Counted from the stretch's first letter, positions 1 to 8,164 are shown. The stretch: DNA of 64,000 nt from Kitasatospora albolonga (GCA_002082585.1 CP020563.1:862001-926000); one strand, 5' to 3'. The notes: generated by a model not told the origin, from the sequence alone. Program-made: numbers and translations.

Positions 1-2309
1 GCGATCAGCTGCTCGGCGGCGAGCGGGTCCTCGGGGACCGGGGCGAGCCGCAGCGCCGTCGCCACCTGGTCGGCGAGGGTGGCGTCGACCATGAAGCGGC
101 TGGTCAGCCGGCCGAGCGCGGTGGGCTCCAGGCGGTCCTGGTCGGCGACGGGCCGCAGGCAGCCCACCGAGGCGAGGAACCGCGCCGCCTCGTGCAGCGG
201 TTCGACGCTGTCGTGCCCCTGGTACGCGGCGAACGTCCCGGCCCACCAGTCCTCCGCCTCGTCGAGAGTCGACAGCCGCTCCTGCACGGCCTCGGCGAGG
301 AGATGGTCGGCCAGGTGCTCGTCCAGCCGCGACCGTACGGTGTATCCGGCGGCCAGCCGGGCCTGCCAGTGCGGCCGTTCCGCCAGGTCGGTGAGCAGGA
401 ACGCCCAGCCCTCGCGCTCTCCCGCGCCGATACGCCCGGCGCGTCCGAACATCTGCTGGACCATCGACACCTCGACCCGGTCCATGCCGAGCGTGGTGTC
501 GCAGACGATCACCGCGCGGGCGGGGAGGTTGACACCGGCCGCCACGGTGGAGGTGGCGACCAGGATCTCCGCCTCGCGGGCGCGGAACGCCTGCTCGGCC
601 TCCCTCTTGTAGGGCCAGTCCCGGTAGTGCAGCCGTACGCCCGCCTCGGTGCAGAGCCGCTCGACCAGTTCGGCGTCGTCGGCGTCGACTCCGGCGGTGG
701 GTACGCCCCGGTCGGCGGCGAGCGCGAGCGCCGTGGACCGGACCCGGCGCTTGCTGCCGCAGAAGGCGAGCACGCTGCCGCCGTCGGCGGTGACCTGCCG
801 GGCGATGCGGACGGCGGCCTCGGTGCGGACGGCCGCCCGGGCCGCCCAGTCCGTCTCGTCGACCGGGGGCAGGAGGGGCAGTTGCCAGGTGAGCCGGGTC
901 GGCCGCCAGGTGGTGCGGACCAGGCGGGCGCCCAGCCACCGGGCGACCTCGTCGGCGTTGGCGACCGTCGCGGACAGGCCGACGATCCGGGTGGCCGCGC
1001 TGTCCTCCCGTACCCGGGCCAGCAGCGCTTCCAGTACGGCGCCGCGCGTCGGGTCGCCGAGCAGATGGATCTCGTCCACCACCAGGCAGCCGACCTCCGC
1101 GAGCGCGTCCCGCAGCGAGCCCGCACGGCAGATCGCCTCGAACTTCTCGGTGGTGGCCACCCACACGTCGGCCGACCGGATCAGCTCCGTGTCGACCGCG
1201 GCCTCACCGGTCAGGCGCACCACCCGCAGCCCCTGTCGGCGCCACAGCTGGAGTTCGCGGTCGAGTTCGTCGGTGAGCGAGCGCTGCGGCACCAGCCAGG
1301 CCGCCTTGCGGCCCCGGGCGTGCGCCTCCAGCGCCGCGACCATCCCGATCGGGGTCTTCCCCGCCCCCGTCGGCGCGACGACGACCAGATGCCCGGTGCC
1401 CTCCAGGACCACCGGGACGGCGGCGGCCTGCACCGGGTTGAACGACGGGTGCGGCAGCAGCCCGGCCCACCCGTCCGGCACCAGCTCGCCGACGGGGACG
1501 TACGCGTCTCCGTCCGGCAGCTCCTCCAGCGCGTCCCACTGGGCGGCGAAGGCGTCCCGGGACGCCGTCGCCCAGGGCCCGGCGGCGGGAGCCGCGCCGC
1601 CCGGACCCGCGACCGTGACCAGCTCCGTACGATCGCCCGTGTCGCTGACCGTGCCGACCTCTCCGGCCTCCTCCCAGTAGCGGCTGACGCGGTACGGGAC
1701 GTCCCGCTCCTTCAGCCACATCCGCAGCGCCTCGTACTCCGGCCCGTCGGGGAGGATCACCCGTACGTCCTCGGCCGCCGTGAGCGCCGCGTCGGCCGGG
1801 CGCCACGCGGGATCGGTCACCGTGCACCAGAGCAGGGCCCGCCGCTCGGTCCCCTCGGGCACCGCCAGGTCCTCCGGCCACACCGGGCCGCGCCCCGGGC
1901 CCGTCCCCGGACGCGGCCGCTCCGGAACCCGGGCGACCACGGTCACGGTGAGCCCCGGCCCGTCCGGGCAGGGGCCGAGCGGCACGGGCACCGGCCGGGC
2001 GGCCTGGCGGGGCACGGCGCCGGTCAGCTGGTCGTACCGCTTCACGCCGAGATCCGCGAGGGTGAAGGCGGCGGGGCAGGCGGGGCAGACGAGCGCCGTG
2101 TACCGGTAGGCGCGGCCCTGCGACTCGTACGGTCTGCGCAGGGCGTGCAGTCCGCCGCCGCACACCGGGCAGCGGCGGTCGACGGCCTCCTCGTGGGCCC
2201 ACCCCGGCTCCGCGAACCGCGCCGGGAGCTCGCCGCCCAGCGTGACTCCCCACCGCTCCCGCACCAGGTCGGTGACCGATCCCGTCATTCCGGCTTCGTC
2301 ACTGCGCAT
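1..2309 (-). CDS. Ski2-type DEAD/DEAH-box helicase, 3' end cut by window
   Basis: Superfamily 2 ATP-dependent nucleic-acid helicase, open at the window edge so the C-terminus is missing. The frame shows an N-terminal extension with Cys pairs (CPVCGGG, then CPACPA near residue 75) suggesting a zinc-binding element, then motif Ia-like VPQRSLTDEL, Walker A APTGAGKT (about residue 310), DEIH (about 410), SAT, VATSTVAAGVNLPAR, and motif VI QMFGRAGRIG (about 620), followed by a winged-helix-like stretch. QMFGRAGR and the DEIH box are typical of Ski2/Hel308-type enzymes. The start is the first in-frame ATG; an ATG seven codons downstream (2288) is the alternative, and neither has a strong ribosome site. 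Such helicases occur in DNA repair, RNA processing and phage-defence modules; the partners would lie left of the window, so the role is open. Confidence 0.85.
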   Translation of the reverse strand, partial: MRSDEAGMTGSVTDLVRERWGVTLGGELPARFAEPGWAHEEAVDRRCPVCGGGLHALRRPYESQGRAYRYTALVCPACPAAFTLADLGVKRYDQLTGAVPRQAARPVPVPLGPCPDGPGLTVTVVARVPERPRPGTGPGRGPVWPEDLAVPEGTERRALLWCTVTDPAWRPADAALTAAEDVRVILPDGPEYEALRMWLKERDVPYRVSRYWEEAGEVGTVSDTGDRTELVTVAGPGGAAPAAGPWATASRDAFAAQWDALEELPDGDAYVPVGELVPDGWAGLLPHPSFNPVQAAAVPVVLEGTGHLVVVAPTGAGKTPIGMVAALEAHARGRKAAWLVPQRSLTDELDRELQLWRRQGLRVVRLTGEAAVDTELIRSADVWVATTEKFEAICRAGSLRDALAEVGCLVVDEIHLLGDPTRGAVLEALLARVREDSAATRIVGLSATVANADEVARWLGARLVRTTWRPTRLTWQLPLLPPVDETDWAARAAVRTEAAVRIARQVTADGGSVLAFCGSKRRVRSTALALAADRGVPTAGVDADDAELVERLCTEAGVRLHYRDWPYKREAEQAFRAREAEILVATSTVAAGVNLPARAVIVCDTTLGMDRVEVSMVQQMFGRAGRIGAGEREGWAFLLTDLAERPHWQARLAAGYTVRSRLDEHLADHLLAEAVQERLSTLDEAEDWWAGTFAAYQGHDSVEPLHEAARFLASVGCLRPVADQDRLEPTALGRLTSRFMVDATLADQVATALRLAPVPEDPLAAEQLI

Positions 2310-2460
2310 GCCCCGACTGTGGCATCCCATGATCACCGCCCGCACCCGGTTCGCGAGGTTTCCCGCCGGACGGCAGGACCCGCTGGAGCCGACAGCGGCC
2401 CAGGACCGAACCGGTGGGCCCCCATCCGCCTCACGGGCCTCCAGCGCGCCGGGGCCCCGG

Positions 2461-2703
2461 CGTCTCCACACGGACAAGGCGTACGACGTCCCTCACCTGC
2501 GGCGATGGCTCTGGGGCAAGCACATCGGGGTGCGCATCGCCCGCAAGGGAGTCGAGTCCAGCGAACGCTTAGGATGCCGCAGATGGGTCATCGAGCGGAC
2601 CATGTCCTGGCGACCGGCTACCGCGGACTCAACCACCGCTACGAACGCCACCCCCGCAACTACCTGGCCTCTCTCGGCCTCGCAGCCGCCCTCTACGGCC
2701 GTC
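2461..2703 (+). pseudogene. IS5-family transposase remnant (C-terminal part, frameshifted)
   Basis: Translation reads HTDKAYDVPHLRRWL...RIARKGVESSERLG...RWVIERTMSW in one frame, then shifts near 2608 to GYRGLNHRYERHPRNYLASLGLAAALYGRL in another. Both parts match the C-terminal catalytic region of IS5-type transposases, including the E of the DDE triad in VIERTMSW. The N-terminal two thirds and the terminal inverted repeats are missing, and the frame is broken, so it is not functional. It sits between the helicase and the accessory genes and marks the left edge of the island. The 150 bp between the helicase start and this remnant show nothing recognisable. Confidence 0.75.
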
Positions 2704-2720
2704 TCCCGTCGAAAACGCGG

Positions 2721-3203
2721 TCAGTCACCGTTCTTGCATGGAACTGGCGCGCCGCCAAGCCCGGCCAGCACGATCCAGGCGGCCTTGGCGCCGCGTTCCG
2801 TGACGCGGAACCCCCACTGTCCCTGTGCCAGCTCGTTCACAATGTGAAGTCCTCGTCCACGCTCGACAAGGACCCTGCCCGGCCCCTTGGCCGGTTCGGC
2901 ATCCGAAGGCGTCGTGGCACCGCTGTAGAGGCCCGGGGGGAGCAGAGGGTCTCTGTCATGGATCTCGCAGATGTACCTCCCGGCGGCTAAGCAGACGTGC
3001 ATCTCGTACGGGCCGCACGCGTGCTCGTGCGCGTTTGCCACGAGCTCCGAGACGGCCAGGACGCCGTCACTGACGACGTCCCCGGACAGCCCCAGGTCCT
3101 TGAGGACACGTCGCAGGACCGCGCGGGCTTCGCCCGTCGGGTTGGGAGTGCGGTCGGTCCAGCGGTACACGAGGCCGAGAGCGGCGGATGGCGCGCTGAT
3201 CAT
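2721..3203 (-). CDS. SpoIIAB/RsbW-type ATP-binding protein (anti-sigma-like GHKL ATPase)
   Basis: 160-residue single-domain HATPase. Visible motifs are ELVANAHEHA (N box with the Mg-binding Asn), HDRDPLLPP (G1-box equivalent in actinobacterial members) and GRGLHIVNEL (G2 box). This family includes anti-sigma kinases and many Streptomyces proteins of unknown partner. The ATG at 3203 is preferred over the longer frame because AGGAGGT lies 10 bases upstream; the upstream 60 residues look non-coding. A TTA leucine codon (2988-2990) makes translation probably dependent on the bldA tRNA. No partner sigma factor or anti-anti-sigma gene is adjacent. It converges on the transposase remnant. Confidence 0.8.
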   Translation of the reverse strand: MISAPSAALGLVYRWTDRTPNPTGEARAVLRRVLKDLGLSGDVVSDGVLAVSELVANAHEHACGPYEMHVCLAAGRYICEIHDRDPLLPPGLYSGATTPSDAEPAKGPGRVLVERGRGLHIVNELAQGQWGFRVTERGAKAAWIVLAGLGGAPVPCKNGD

Positions 3204-3344
3204 CGGGCGACGGACCTCCTGCAGGTGACGACGATGGCCTACTCCCGGGGCTGCGACTTGGTCGCGGAAATGCGGCCAGTACGCCGCTGAGAGGCACATG
3301 ACCGCAGGAAGCACCTGGCTTCGGGCACTCCACCCAGGAAGAAT

Positions 3345-3384
3345 CGTGACTCGCGACCGGCCTCGTGGCCGGTCGCGAGTCACG
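3345..3384. repeat. perfect 18-bp inverted repeat, 4-nt loop
   Basis: Arms at 3345-3362 and 3367-3384 are exact reverse complements (CGTGACTCGCGACCGGCC) around TCGT. The hairpin lies in the 323-bp divergent gap between the ATPase (minus strand) and the nucleotidyltransferase (plus strand), so it does not follow a gene end as an ordinary terminator would. No T-run follows. It could be an insulating terminator, a regulator site or a leftover element end. Confidence 0.8.
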
Positions 3385-3407
3385 TACTCAACGATGAGTG
3401 TCGGTGT

Positions 3408-3441
3408 CCCTGGTGCTCATGGGCGTTTATGAGCACCAGGG
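3408..3441 (-). promoter_or_regulatory. 13-bp palindrome carrying the shared island operator
   Basis: Arms CCCTGGTGCTCAT (3408-3420) and ATGAGCACCAGGG (3429-3441) are perfectly complementary. On the minus strand, bases 3434 to 3415 read GCTCATAAACGCCCATGAGC, matching 17 of 20 bases of the motif at 7299-7318 between the cluster regulator and the biosynthetic operon. It lies 86 bp upstream of the nucleotidyltransferase start. This suggests that the same regulator, probably the zinc-ribbon/XRE protein at 5684-7255, controls both promoters. Binding is inferred. Confidence 0.55.
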
Positions 3442-3526
3442 GGTGCGAGCGGGCGACAGGGTGCTCTAGCGAGACCGCCGACCCGCCGCCGACCTTCGCC
3501 ACTCTGATCACTGGGAGTATGAGCAG

Positions 3527-4150
3527 GTGAGTGCTGACGTGTTGGGACGCTGGGTGCCGGATCGCCCCGTGGATGTGGCCGCGGTCTTCGCCAAGGCGGA
3601 CTTCCCTTGGTGGATCGCCGGTGGCTACGCGATCGAACTCGCGGTCGGCCGCGAGCTGCGCGCACACGGCGATCTCGATGTCCTCGTCCTCCGGCGTGAC
3701 CAGGCCCTCGTACGTGAACTGCTAGCCGACTGGGACCTGTACGTGGCGGACCCGCCCGGCCGGGGGGAGCTTCGACCATGGCGTTCCGGAGATGTCCTTC
3801 AGCCGCCGCTGCACGACATCTGGTGCCGCCGCACGCCCGAGGCACCCTGGTCGGTGCAGCTCATGCTGGACGAGGCCGAGGACACCCAGTGGGTATCGCG
3901 GCGCGACCCGGCGGTTCGCCTCCCGATCGACCAGTTCGGACGCACGACCGCGATGGGCATCCCGTATCTCGCGCCCGAGGTGCAGCTCTTCTACAAGGCC
4001 AAGGCGACCCGCGACAAGGATGAGACCGACTTCGAAGCGGTACTGCCGCTGCTGGACACTCCGGCACGTGCCTGGCTGGCGGACGCGATCAAGGTGATCG
4101 CGCCCGGCCACCACTGGCTCCGCCAGCTCCTGCCGGTCAGCCGAACGTGA
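3527..4150 (+). CDS. nucleotidyltransferase, aminoglycoside/lincosamide adenylyltransferase-like
   Basis: 207 residues. The N-terminal part has the minimal nucleotidyltransferase signature: AGGYAIELAVGRELRAHGDLDV, with the GG turn and H-x-D-x-D metal site (residues about 31-52), resembling Lnu/ANT-type antibiotic nucleotidyltransferases and related families. The C-terminal half carries DIWC, YLAPEVQLFYKAK and DFEAVLPLL segments usual for this group. GTG start at 3527 (frame GTG AGT GCT GAC). It overlaps the 3' end of the convergent PPC-domain gene by 14 bp. The upstream palindrome contains the operator shared with the main operon, so it may modify the pathway product or give self-resistance; the substrate is not predictable. 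Confidence 0.75.
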   Translation: MSADVLGRWVPDRPVDVAAVFAKADFPWWIAGGYAIELAVGRELRAHGDLDVLVLRRDQALVRELLADWDLYVADPPGRGELRPWRSGDVLQPPLHDIWCRRTPEAPWSVQLMLDEAEDTQWVSRRDPAVRLPIDQFGRTTAMGIPYLAPEVQLFYKAKATRDKDETDFEAVLPLLDTPARAWLADAIKVIAPGHHWLRQLLPVSRT

Positions 4151-4595
4151 GCAGCGGTACGTCGTAGAGGTCGGGGTTCCGGGGCCGGGTCATCGTGGGC
4201 GACGTGACCTCCACGATCAGCAGCTCGCTGAGGAACTGGACCTTGGCGCTGAGGAGATGGCTCGTCCTGCCGTCGGCCGACTGGGCCTTCAGACCGGCGG
4301 AGACGTGGATGTGCGGGAGTGTCCCGCCGGTGGCGGGGTCATGGGCGAGGGTGCCGGCGCCGAACGCCTCGACGTTGGTGACGTATGTCTTCGCCCAGAC
4401 CGGTGCGTCCGGGTCGGCGAGCTTCTCGCAGGCACCCACGATCTCGGCCTCCGCGAAGGCTCCGATGAACGAGGGGATGTAGCCCTGCTGGACGCCGTTG
4501 TCACGGCAGAAGGCGGACAGCGCCTCGAAGAAGTCCTCCCCGTGGTCGAAGGTGACGCCGAAGGTACGGCCAACGGTCAGCTCGTGAGCACGCAT
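4137..4595 (-). CDS. PPC/DUF296-domain protein
   Basis: 152 residues, one PPC (plant and prokaryote conserved, DUF296) domain. The characteristic metal-ligand-like segment LPHIHVSAGL and the YIPSFIGAFAEAEI strand-turn region are clear. Bacterial PPC proteins are small trimeric proteins of largely unknown function, often with DNA-binding relatives. It is the last gene of a three-gene minus-strand unit: regulator, asparaginase (27 bp upstream), PPC. The co-orientation suggests that it serves the same process as the asparaginase; its specific role is unknown. Confidence 0.8.
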   Translation of the reverse strand: MRAHELTVGRTFGVTFDHGEDFFEALSAFCRDNGVQQGYIPSFIGAFAEAEIVGACEKLADPDAPVWAKTYVTNVEAFGAGTLAHDPATGGTLPHIHVSAGLKAQSADGRTSHLLSAKVQFLSELLIVEVTSPTMTRPRNPDLYDVPLLTFG

Positions 4596-4622
4596 GTGCG
4601 GGTGTCTCCTGAAGAGGTGGGG

Positions 4623-5624
4623 TCAGCGGGCGAAGGCGGCGATGAAGGTCTCTCGGACCGCCGCCCCGTCGGCGCCCTGGGCGAGCTGGGCCTGCAGCAG
4701 GAGCCGGGCCTGGTACGGGCCGAGGTCGCCGGCGCCGATGAGTCCTCGTCCGAGGAGGTCCTTCTCGGAGCCGGGGAAGCCGTACGTGTCGGACAGGACG
4801 GGGCCGTTGCCGATGCGGGAGGCAAGGACCACGGGGATGCGGGACGCGAGCTTGGTGAGCCCTTCCACGAGACGCTCCGGGACGTGGCCGACGCCGAAGG
4901 CCGCGACCACGAGCCCGTCGCAGTTGCCGTCCCACAGGTCGAGCAGTGCACCGTCGTCGCCAAGGGTGACGACGTAGAGCCCGACACGTGCCTCACGGTC
5001 GGGGGCTCCGACGAGCGGTCCGCGGGGCGGTAGGCCGCCCGCAATCCGCACCCGGTTCTCCGCGACCCGCGCGATCGGTCCGCACGACGGGGAGGTGAAG
5101 GCGGCTGGGCTGGTGGTGTGGGACTTGCGGACGGTCCGGGCCGAGTGGATCTCGTCGCCGAGGACGACGAGGCAGCCGGCGCCCCGGAGTCCAGGGTCGG
5201 CGGCGGCCAGGACAGCGGCGTAGAGGTTGGCCGGACCGTCGGCGCCGGGGAGGGTGGGGTTGCGCATCGCGCCGGTGACGACGACCGGCTGCTCGTGGCC
5301 GTGGTAGAGGTCGAGGAGGAAGGCGGTCTCCTCGATGGTGTCGGTTCCCTGGGTGATGACGACGCCGTCGACGTCTCCGGTCTCCAGCTCCGCCGCGATC
5401 GCGACCGACAGTGCGGTGAGGTCCTCGAAGGTCAGGGAGGCGCCGGGCAGACGTCGGAAGTCCCGAACCTTGAGGCCGATGCCACTCGTGGCCAGGGCGG
5501 GTACCGCGGCGAGGAGTTCGTGCGCCGAGAGCGCCGGTACGACGCCTCCGGTGGCGGGATCGGTGGTCATGGCGATCGTGCCGCCGAGGGAGAAGACCGC
5601 CACGTTCCTGACCGACTCCGTCAT
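4623..5624 (-). CDS. L-asparaginase (type I/II fold)
   Basis: 333 residues, the usual length. Hydrolyses L-asparagine (or a related amide) to aspartate and ammonia. Signature motifs are present: SLGGTIAMTTD at the N-terminus with the nucleophilic Thr, ITQGTDTIEET with the second Thr-Asp pair (about residues 88-98), and TGAMR and HSARTVRKSHTT with the later catalytic Lys. The ATG at 5624 follows GGGGAGCAGGGGAT. A much longer open frame continues upstream but runs antisense through the regulator and is rejected. No signal peptide, so probably cytoplasmic. It lies 59 bp downstream of the cluster regulator and likely shares its transcript, hinting at asparagine or an asparaginyl/amide intermediate in the pathway. 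Confidence 0.92.
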   Translation of the reverse strand: MTESVRNVAVFSLGGTIAMTTDPATGGVVPALSAHELLAAVPALATSGIGLKVRDFRRLPGASLTFEDLTALSVAIAAELETGDVDGVVITQGTDTIEETAFLLDLYHGHEQPVVVTGAMRNPTLPGADGPANLYAAVLAAADPGLRGAGCLVVLGDEIHSARTVRKSHTTSPAAFTSPSCGPIARVAENRVRIAGGLPPRGPLVGAPDREARVGLYVVTLGDDGALLDLWDGNCDGLVVAAFGVGHVPERLVEGLTKLASRIPVVLASRIGNGPVLSDTYGFPGSEKDLLGRGLIGAGDLGPYQARLLLQAQLAQGADGAAVRETFIAAFAR

Positions 5625-5683
5625 ATCCCCTGCTCCCCTGTCCGGACGCCGCCGAGCGCGGCCTCGCAAGTGGTCCAGGCAGG

Positions 5684-7255
5684 CTATCGGGTCGGTGCCG
5701 TCCGGGTACGCGGAATGATCACCAGCTGTTCGGCCACGAAGCGGCAGGCGGCCTCCAGCCCTTCGAGGCCCAGCAGCCGACTGCGCGGCCGGGCCAGCCG
5801 CTCCGTGCCGGCGGCCGACAGCTGCGCGCACCGGCGTCCGAGCCAGGAAGCGTCGAGACCGAGGTACTCCGCCGTTGCCGCGAGGCGCTGTCCGGCCTGC
5901 TCGGCCGCCGTGGCCGAGTGGTGGCTGACGTGGCCGGTCACGTCGGCGAACGTCCGCAAAGCCCCCGGCCGCGCGGTGACCGCGAGGTGGGACGCCCCCT
6001 CGGTGCGTACCCATGAGGCGATGACAGCTCGGCGCCCGTGAGAGAGGACGAAACCGTCGGTGTGGGCGAAGCCTCCGTCACCGGTCACCCAGGTGCGGAT
6101 ACTGAAGGACTCCATGAGCGCGATGGCGAGGAACATCAGGACGCGCTCGTACGCCGGCGAGGAGGCGACCGCCGTCTCGGGGACGCAGAACCCCCGGCCG
6201 CTGGTACTGCCTGGACGCCGGGGCGCCATTCGTTCGAGGTAGCGGTACTTGTGCCGGAAGAACAGCCAGGTGGCGGCCTCCTCACCGCGCTGTTCTCTGG
6301 TCCAGAAGACGGGCGCATCGCCCAGGTGGTCACGGTGGCCCAGGATGTACCGGGCTGCGGTCTCTGAGCCGATCAGCATCGTGGAAACTTCGGTCAGGCC
6401 GTGGTCGGAGGCGAGCGGCGAGCCCGGGGAAGCGGTGAGCGAAGCCAGCAAGGTGTGCAGGGCCTGGTCGTCGCCGAGCAGGGCCGCCTCGAATCCCGAC
6501 ATGGCCCACAGGATGCCGTAAGTCAGGTCGTCCAGTTCGTACGCGGCGGGAATGTCGACCGGGCCGGAGGCGGTGGTGCGTACGCCGCTCGGTCGGGCGT
6601 CGGTGACGAACTGCCGGACCGCCCCGTCCACCGTGCGGTTCGCGACGACGAGAGCGCGCATCGGCATCGCGCGCCAGTCATCCAGCTCCGGGCGGGAGTC
6701 GAGTCTCAGGCTGTGCCCGAGGAAGGAGGCCGCGGGAAGGGTCAACACGGGAATCGCCGTCGTCGAGACGAACCGACCGACGGGTAACAGAAGCTGGCCC
6801 GGACCTTCAGGTAGCGCCGCGTACCCACAGCCCCTCGTGTCCGCGTATCCCGGTCTGCTCGTGGCGCCTGGGATGTGCGGATCGGCCGCGGGCAGGAGCC
6901 CGAGCAGCTCCTCCGGAACTCCCAGCGCATCGGTCCACTGAACGAACTGCCGTCGGTCGCGGATCTGTTTGAGGCCACGTTCCAGTCTGCTGACCTCGGC
7001 CTGGTCGATGTTGACCATCCGCGCCACGCCAGCCTGGGAGAGGCCCGTGTGCTTCCTGAACAGCTTGACGACGGTGCCCAGTTCCCATGCGGCCACGGCT
7101 CGCCGGACCGTCGGATCACGCCAGAAGGCCGGGTCGGCCCGTCGGGCGGCCGGCCCGTCCTGGCACGAGGCGCATCGAGTACCGGCGTTGAAGCGACTGA
7201 GAAGGGCACCGCAGCGCGTACACCGCCGCTGTCCGCTGTCGACCATGGTCGGCAT
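5684..7255 (-). CDS. zinc-ribbon XRE-family regulator of the island cluster (TTA codon)
   Basis: 523 residues. The N-terminus has a zinc ribbon (CTRC at residues 12-15, then CASC about 16 residues later), then an XRE helix-turn-helix around residues 60-100 (LFRKHTGLSQAGVARMVNIDQAEVSRLERG contains the turn and recognition helix), then a long alpha-helical region of unknown fold that may sense a ligand or nucleotide. It is divergent from the biosynthetic operon with the conserved motif in between, the usual place for a pathway-specific regulator. A TTA leucine codon at 6785-6787 (QLLLPV) implies bldA-dependent translation, typical of Streptomyces cluster regulators. The asparaginase and PPC genes follow in the same direction. 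Confidence 0.85.
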   Translation of the reverse strand: MPTMVDSGQRRCTRCGALLSRFNAGTRCASCQDGPAARRADPAFWRDPTVRRAVAAWELGTVVKLFRKHTGLSQAGVARMVNIDQAEVSRLERGLKQIRDRRQFVQWTDALGVPEELLGLLPAADPHIPGATSRPGYADTRGCGYAALPEGPGQLLLPVGRFVSTTAIPVLTLPAASFLGHSLRLDSRPELDDWRAMPMRALVVANRTVDGAVRQFVTDARPSGVRTTASGPVDIPAAYELDDLTYGILWAMSGFEAALLGDDQALHTLLASLTASPGSPLASDHGLTEVSTMLIGSETAARYILGHRDHLGDAPVFWTREQRGEEAATWLFFRHKYRYLERMAPRRPGSTSGRGFCVPETAVASSPAYERVLMFLAIALMESFSIRTWVTGDGGFAHTDGFVLSHGRRAVIASWVRTEGASHLAVTARPGALRTFADVTGHVSHHSATAAEQAGQRLAATAEYLGLDASWLGRRCAQLSAAGTERLARPRSRLLGLEGLEAACRFVAEQLVIIPRTRTAPTR

Positions 7256-7298
7256 TCTCCCTCGCTCTGCGACCGCCCGGACACGTTCCGCTGGTGGG

Positions 7299-7318
7299 GC
7301 TCATAAACACTCATGGGC
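7299..7318 (+). promoter_or_regulatory. candidate operator of the cluster regulator
   Basis: GCTCATAAACACTCATGGGC lies 44 bp upstream of the regulator start and 85 bp upstream of the first operon gene, and recurs in reverse orientation at 3415-3434 with 17 of 20 identities. Both copies are also preceded by CTGGTG. The AT-containing core stands out in high-GC surroundings. A shared binding site for the divergent XRE regulator is the simplest reading. Confidence 0.55.
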
Positions 7319-7402
7319 GTGGGCCTTCGTGGCGTCCATCGTGGTGGGGCACCACCGACCGGAGCCGCGTGCCGCGACTCCCCGGACGTGAGGATCCGAC
7401 CT

Positions 7403-8164
7403 GTGACCTCCTTGACCCTGCCGCCACGGCACCCCGGGTCGCCGCCGCTGGCCCACGCCTGGCAGACGCTGGCAGACGGGCTGCTGACCCAGCGGCTCCA
7501 TCTCCATCTCGACGAATGGCGGGCTGCCGTCGCCGAGAAGAAGGCGCTGCCCGACGTGCCGGGCGCCGATGTCTCCGTGCTGGCCCAGCGCCCGTCTCCG
7601 CTGCCAGCAACCGACGGGTCCGCGATGGCGCTGCTGGAGGACGCCGAGCTCGGCTTCTGGTGGGAGCCGCCCCAGCGACACGGAGCGGAGTCGCGGAACC
7701 GGCACGGGGCACTTCAGCGCGCCGCCGACGCCGCTGTCCAGAGCATCCTCGCTGAGCAGTCCGGGGCGGCCTGGTCCGACGCTGTGACCGCCGCCAGCGC
7801 CGCCGCCGCGTGGTGGGTGGGCTTCTTCACGGTCATCCGCCACCGCGGGGTGCACCACATCACGCTGGAGCCACACCCGAGCCCGCTCCATGAGCAGGCC
7901 CTGGGCGCCGCAGCGGGCGTCGTGGCCCACGGCATGGCCACGCGGGTGCTGGAGGCGGCGCTGCGTGACTCCGACGCCGACCCGGACCTCCGCGCCGCGT
8001 ACTGCCGGGCCATCGAGGCCGGCATCTGCGCCGAGCCCGAGCTGCCCCGCCTCATCGACGAGTTGGCGGAGCTCCGGCTCGTGGACCTGGTGTCCACCAC
8101 GGTGCACTGGCGGGGCCGCTTCACCAAGTACGCAGGCGGCACGGGGGCGGGGCAGGTCGAATGA
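7403..8164 (+). CDS. unknown protein, first gene of island operon
   Basis: 253-residue protein that I do not recognise. Mostly helical, with an AAWWVGFFTVIRHRGVHH segment (about residues 135-155) and HEQALGAAAGVVAHGMATRVLEA further on; no signal peptide and no convincing membrane segment. The GTG at 7403 is preferred because GAGG lies nine bases upstream; a GTG at 7388 is the alternative and an ATG at 7313 would run through the operator. The stop overlaps the next ATG (ATGA, 4 bp), so it is translationally coupled to the kinase-like gene. Its place at the head of the operon suggests a pathway role, but nothing in the sequence says which. Confidence 0.8.
   Translation: MTSLTLPPRHPGSPPLAHAWQTLADGLLTQRLHLHLDEWRAAVAEKKALPDVPGADVSVLAQRPSPLPATDGSAMALLEDAELGFWWEPPQRHGAESRNRHGALQRAADAAVQSILAEQSGAAWSDAVTAASAAAAWWVGFFTVIRHRGVHHITLEPHPSPLHEQALGAAAGVVAHGMATRVLEAALRDSDADPDLRAAYCRAIEAGICAEPELPRLIDELAELRLVDLVSTTVHWRGRFTKYAGGTGAGQVE

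Noticed and set aside
192..2990. 932-codon plus-strand frame
   Set aside because: It runs antisense to the helicase, has Arg/Gly/Pro-rich low-complexity composition and no motifs; only its last part coincides with the transposase relic.
4623..6014. N-terminally extended asparaginase
   Set aside because: The extension beyond 5624 overlaps the regulator antisense and lacks conserved sequence; the ATG at 5624 gives the family start and length.
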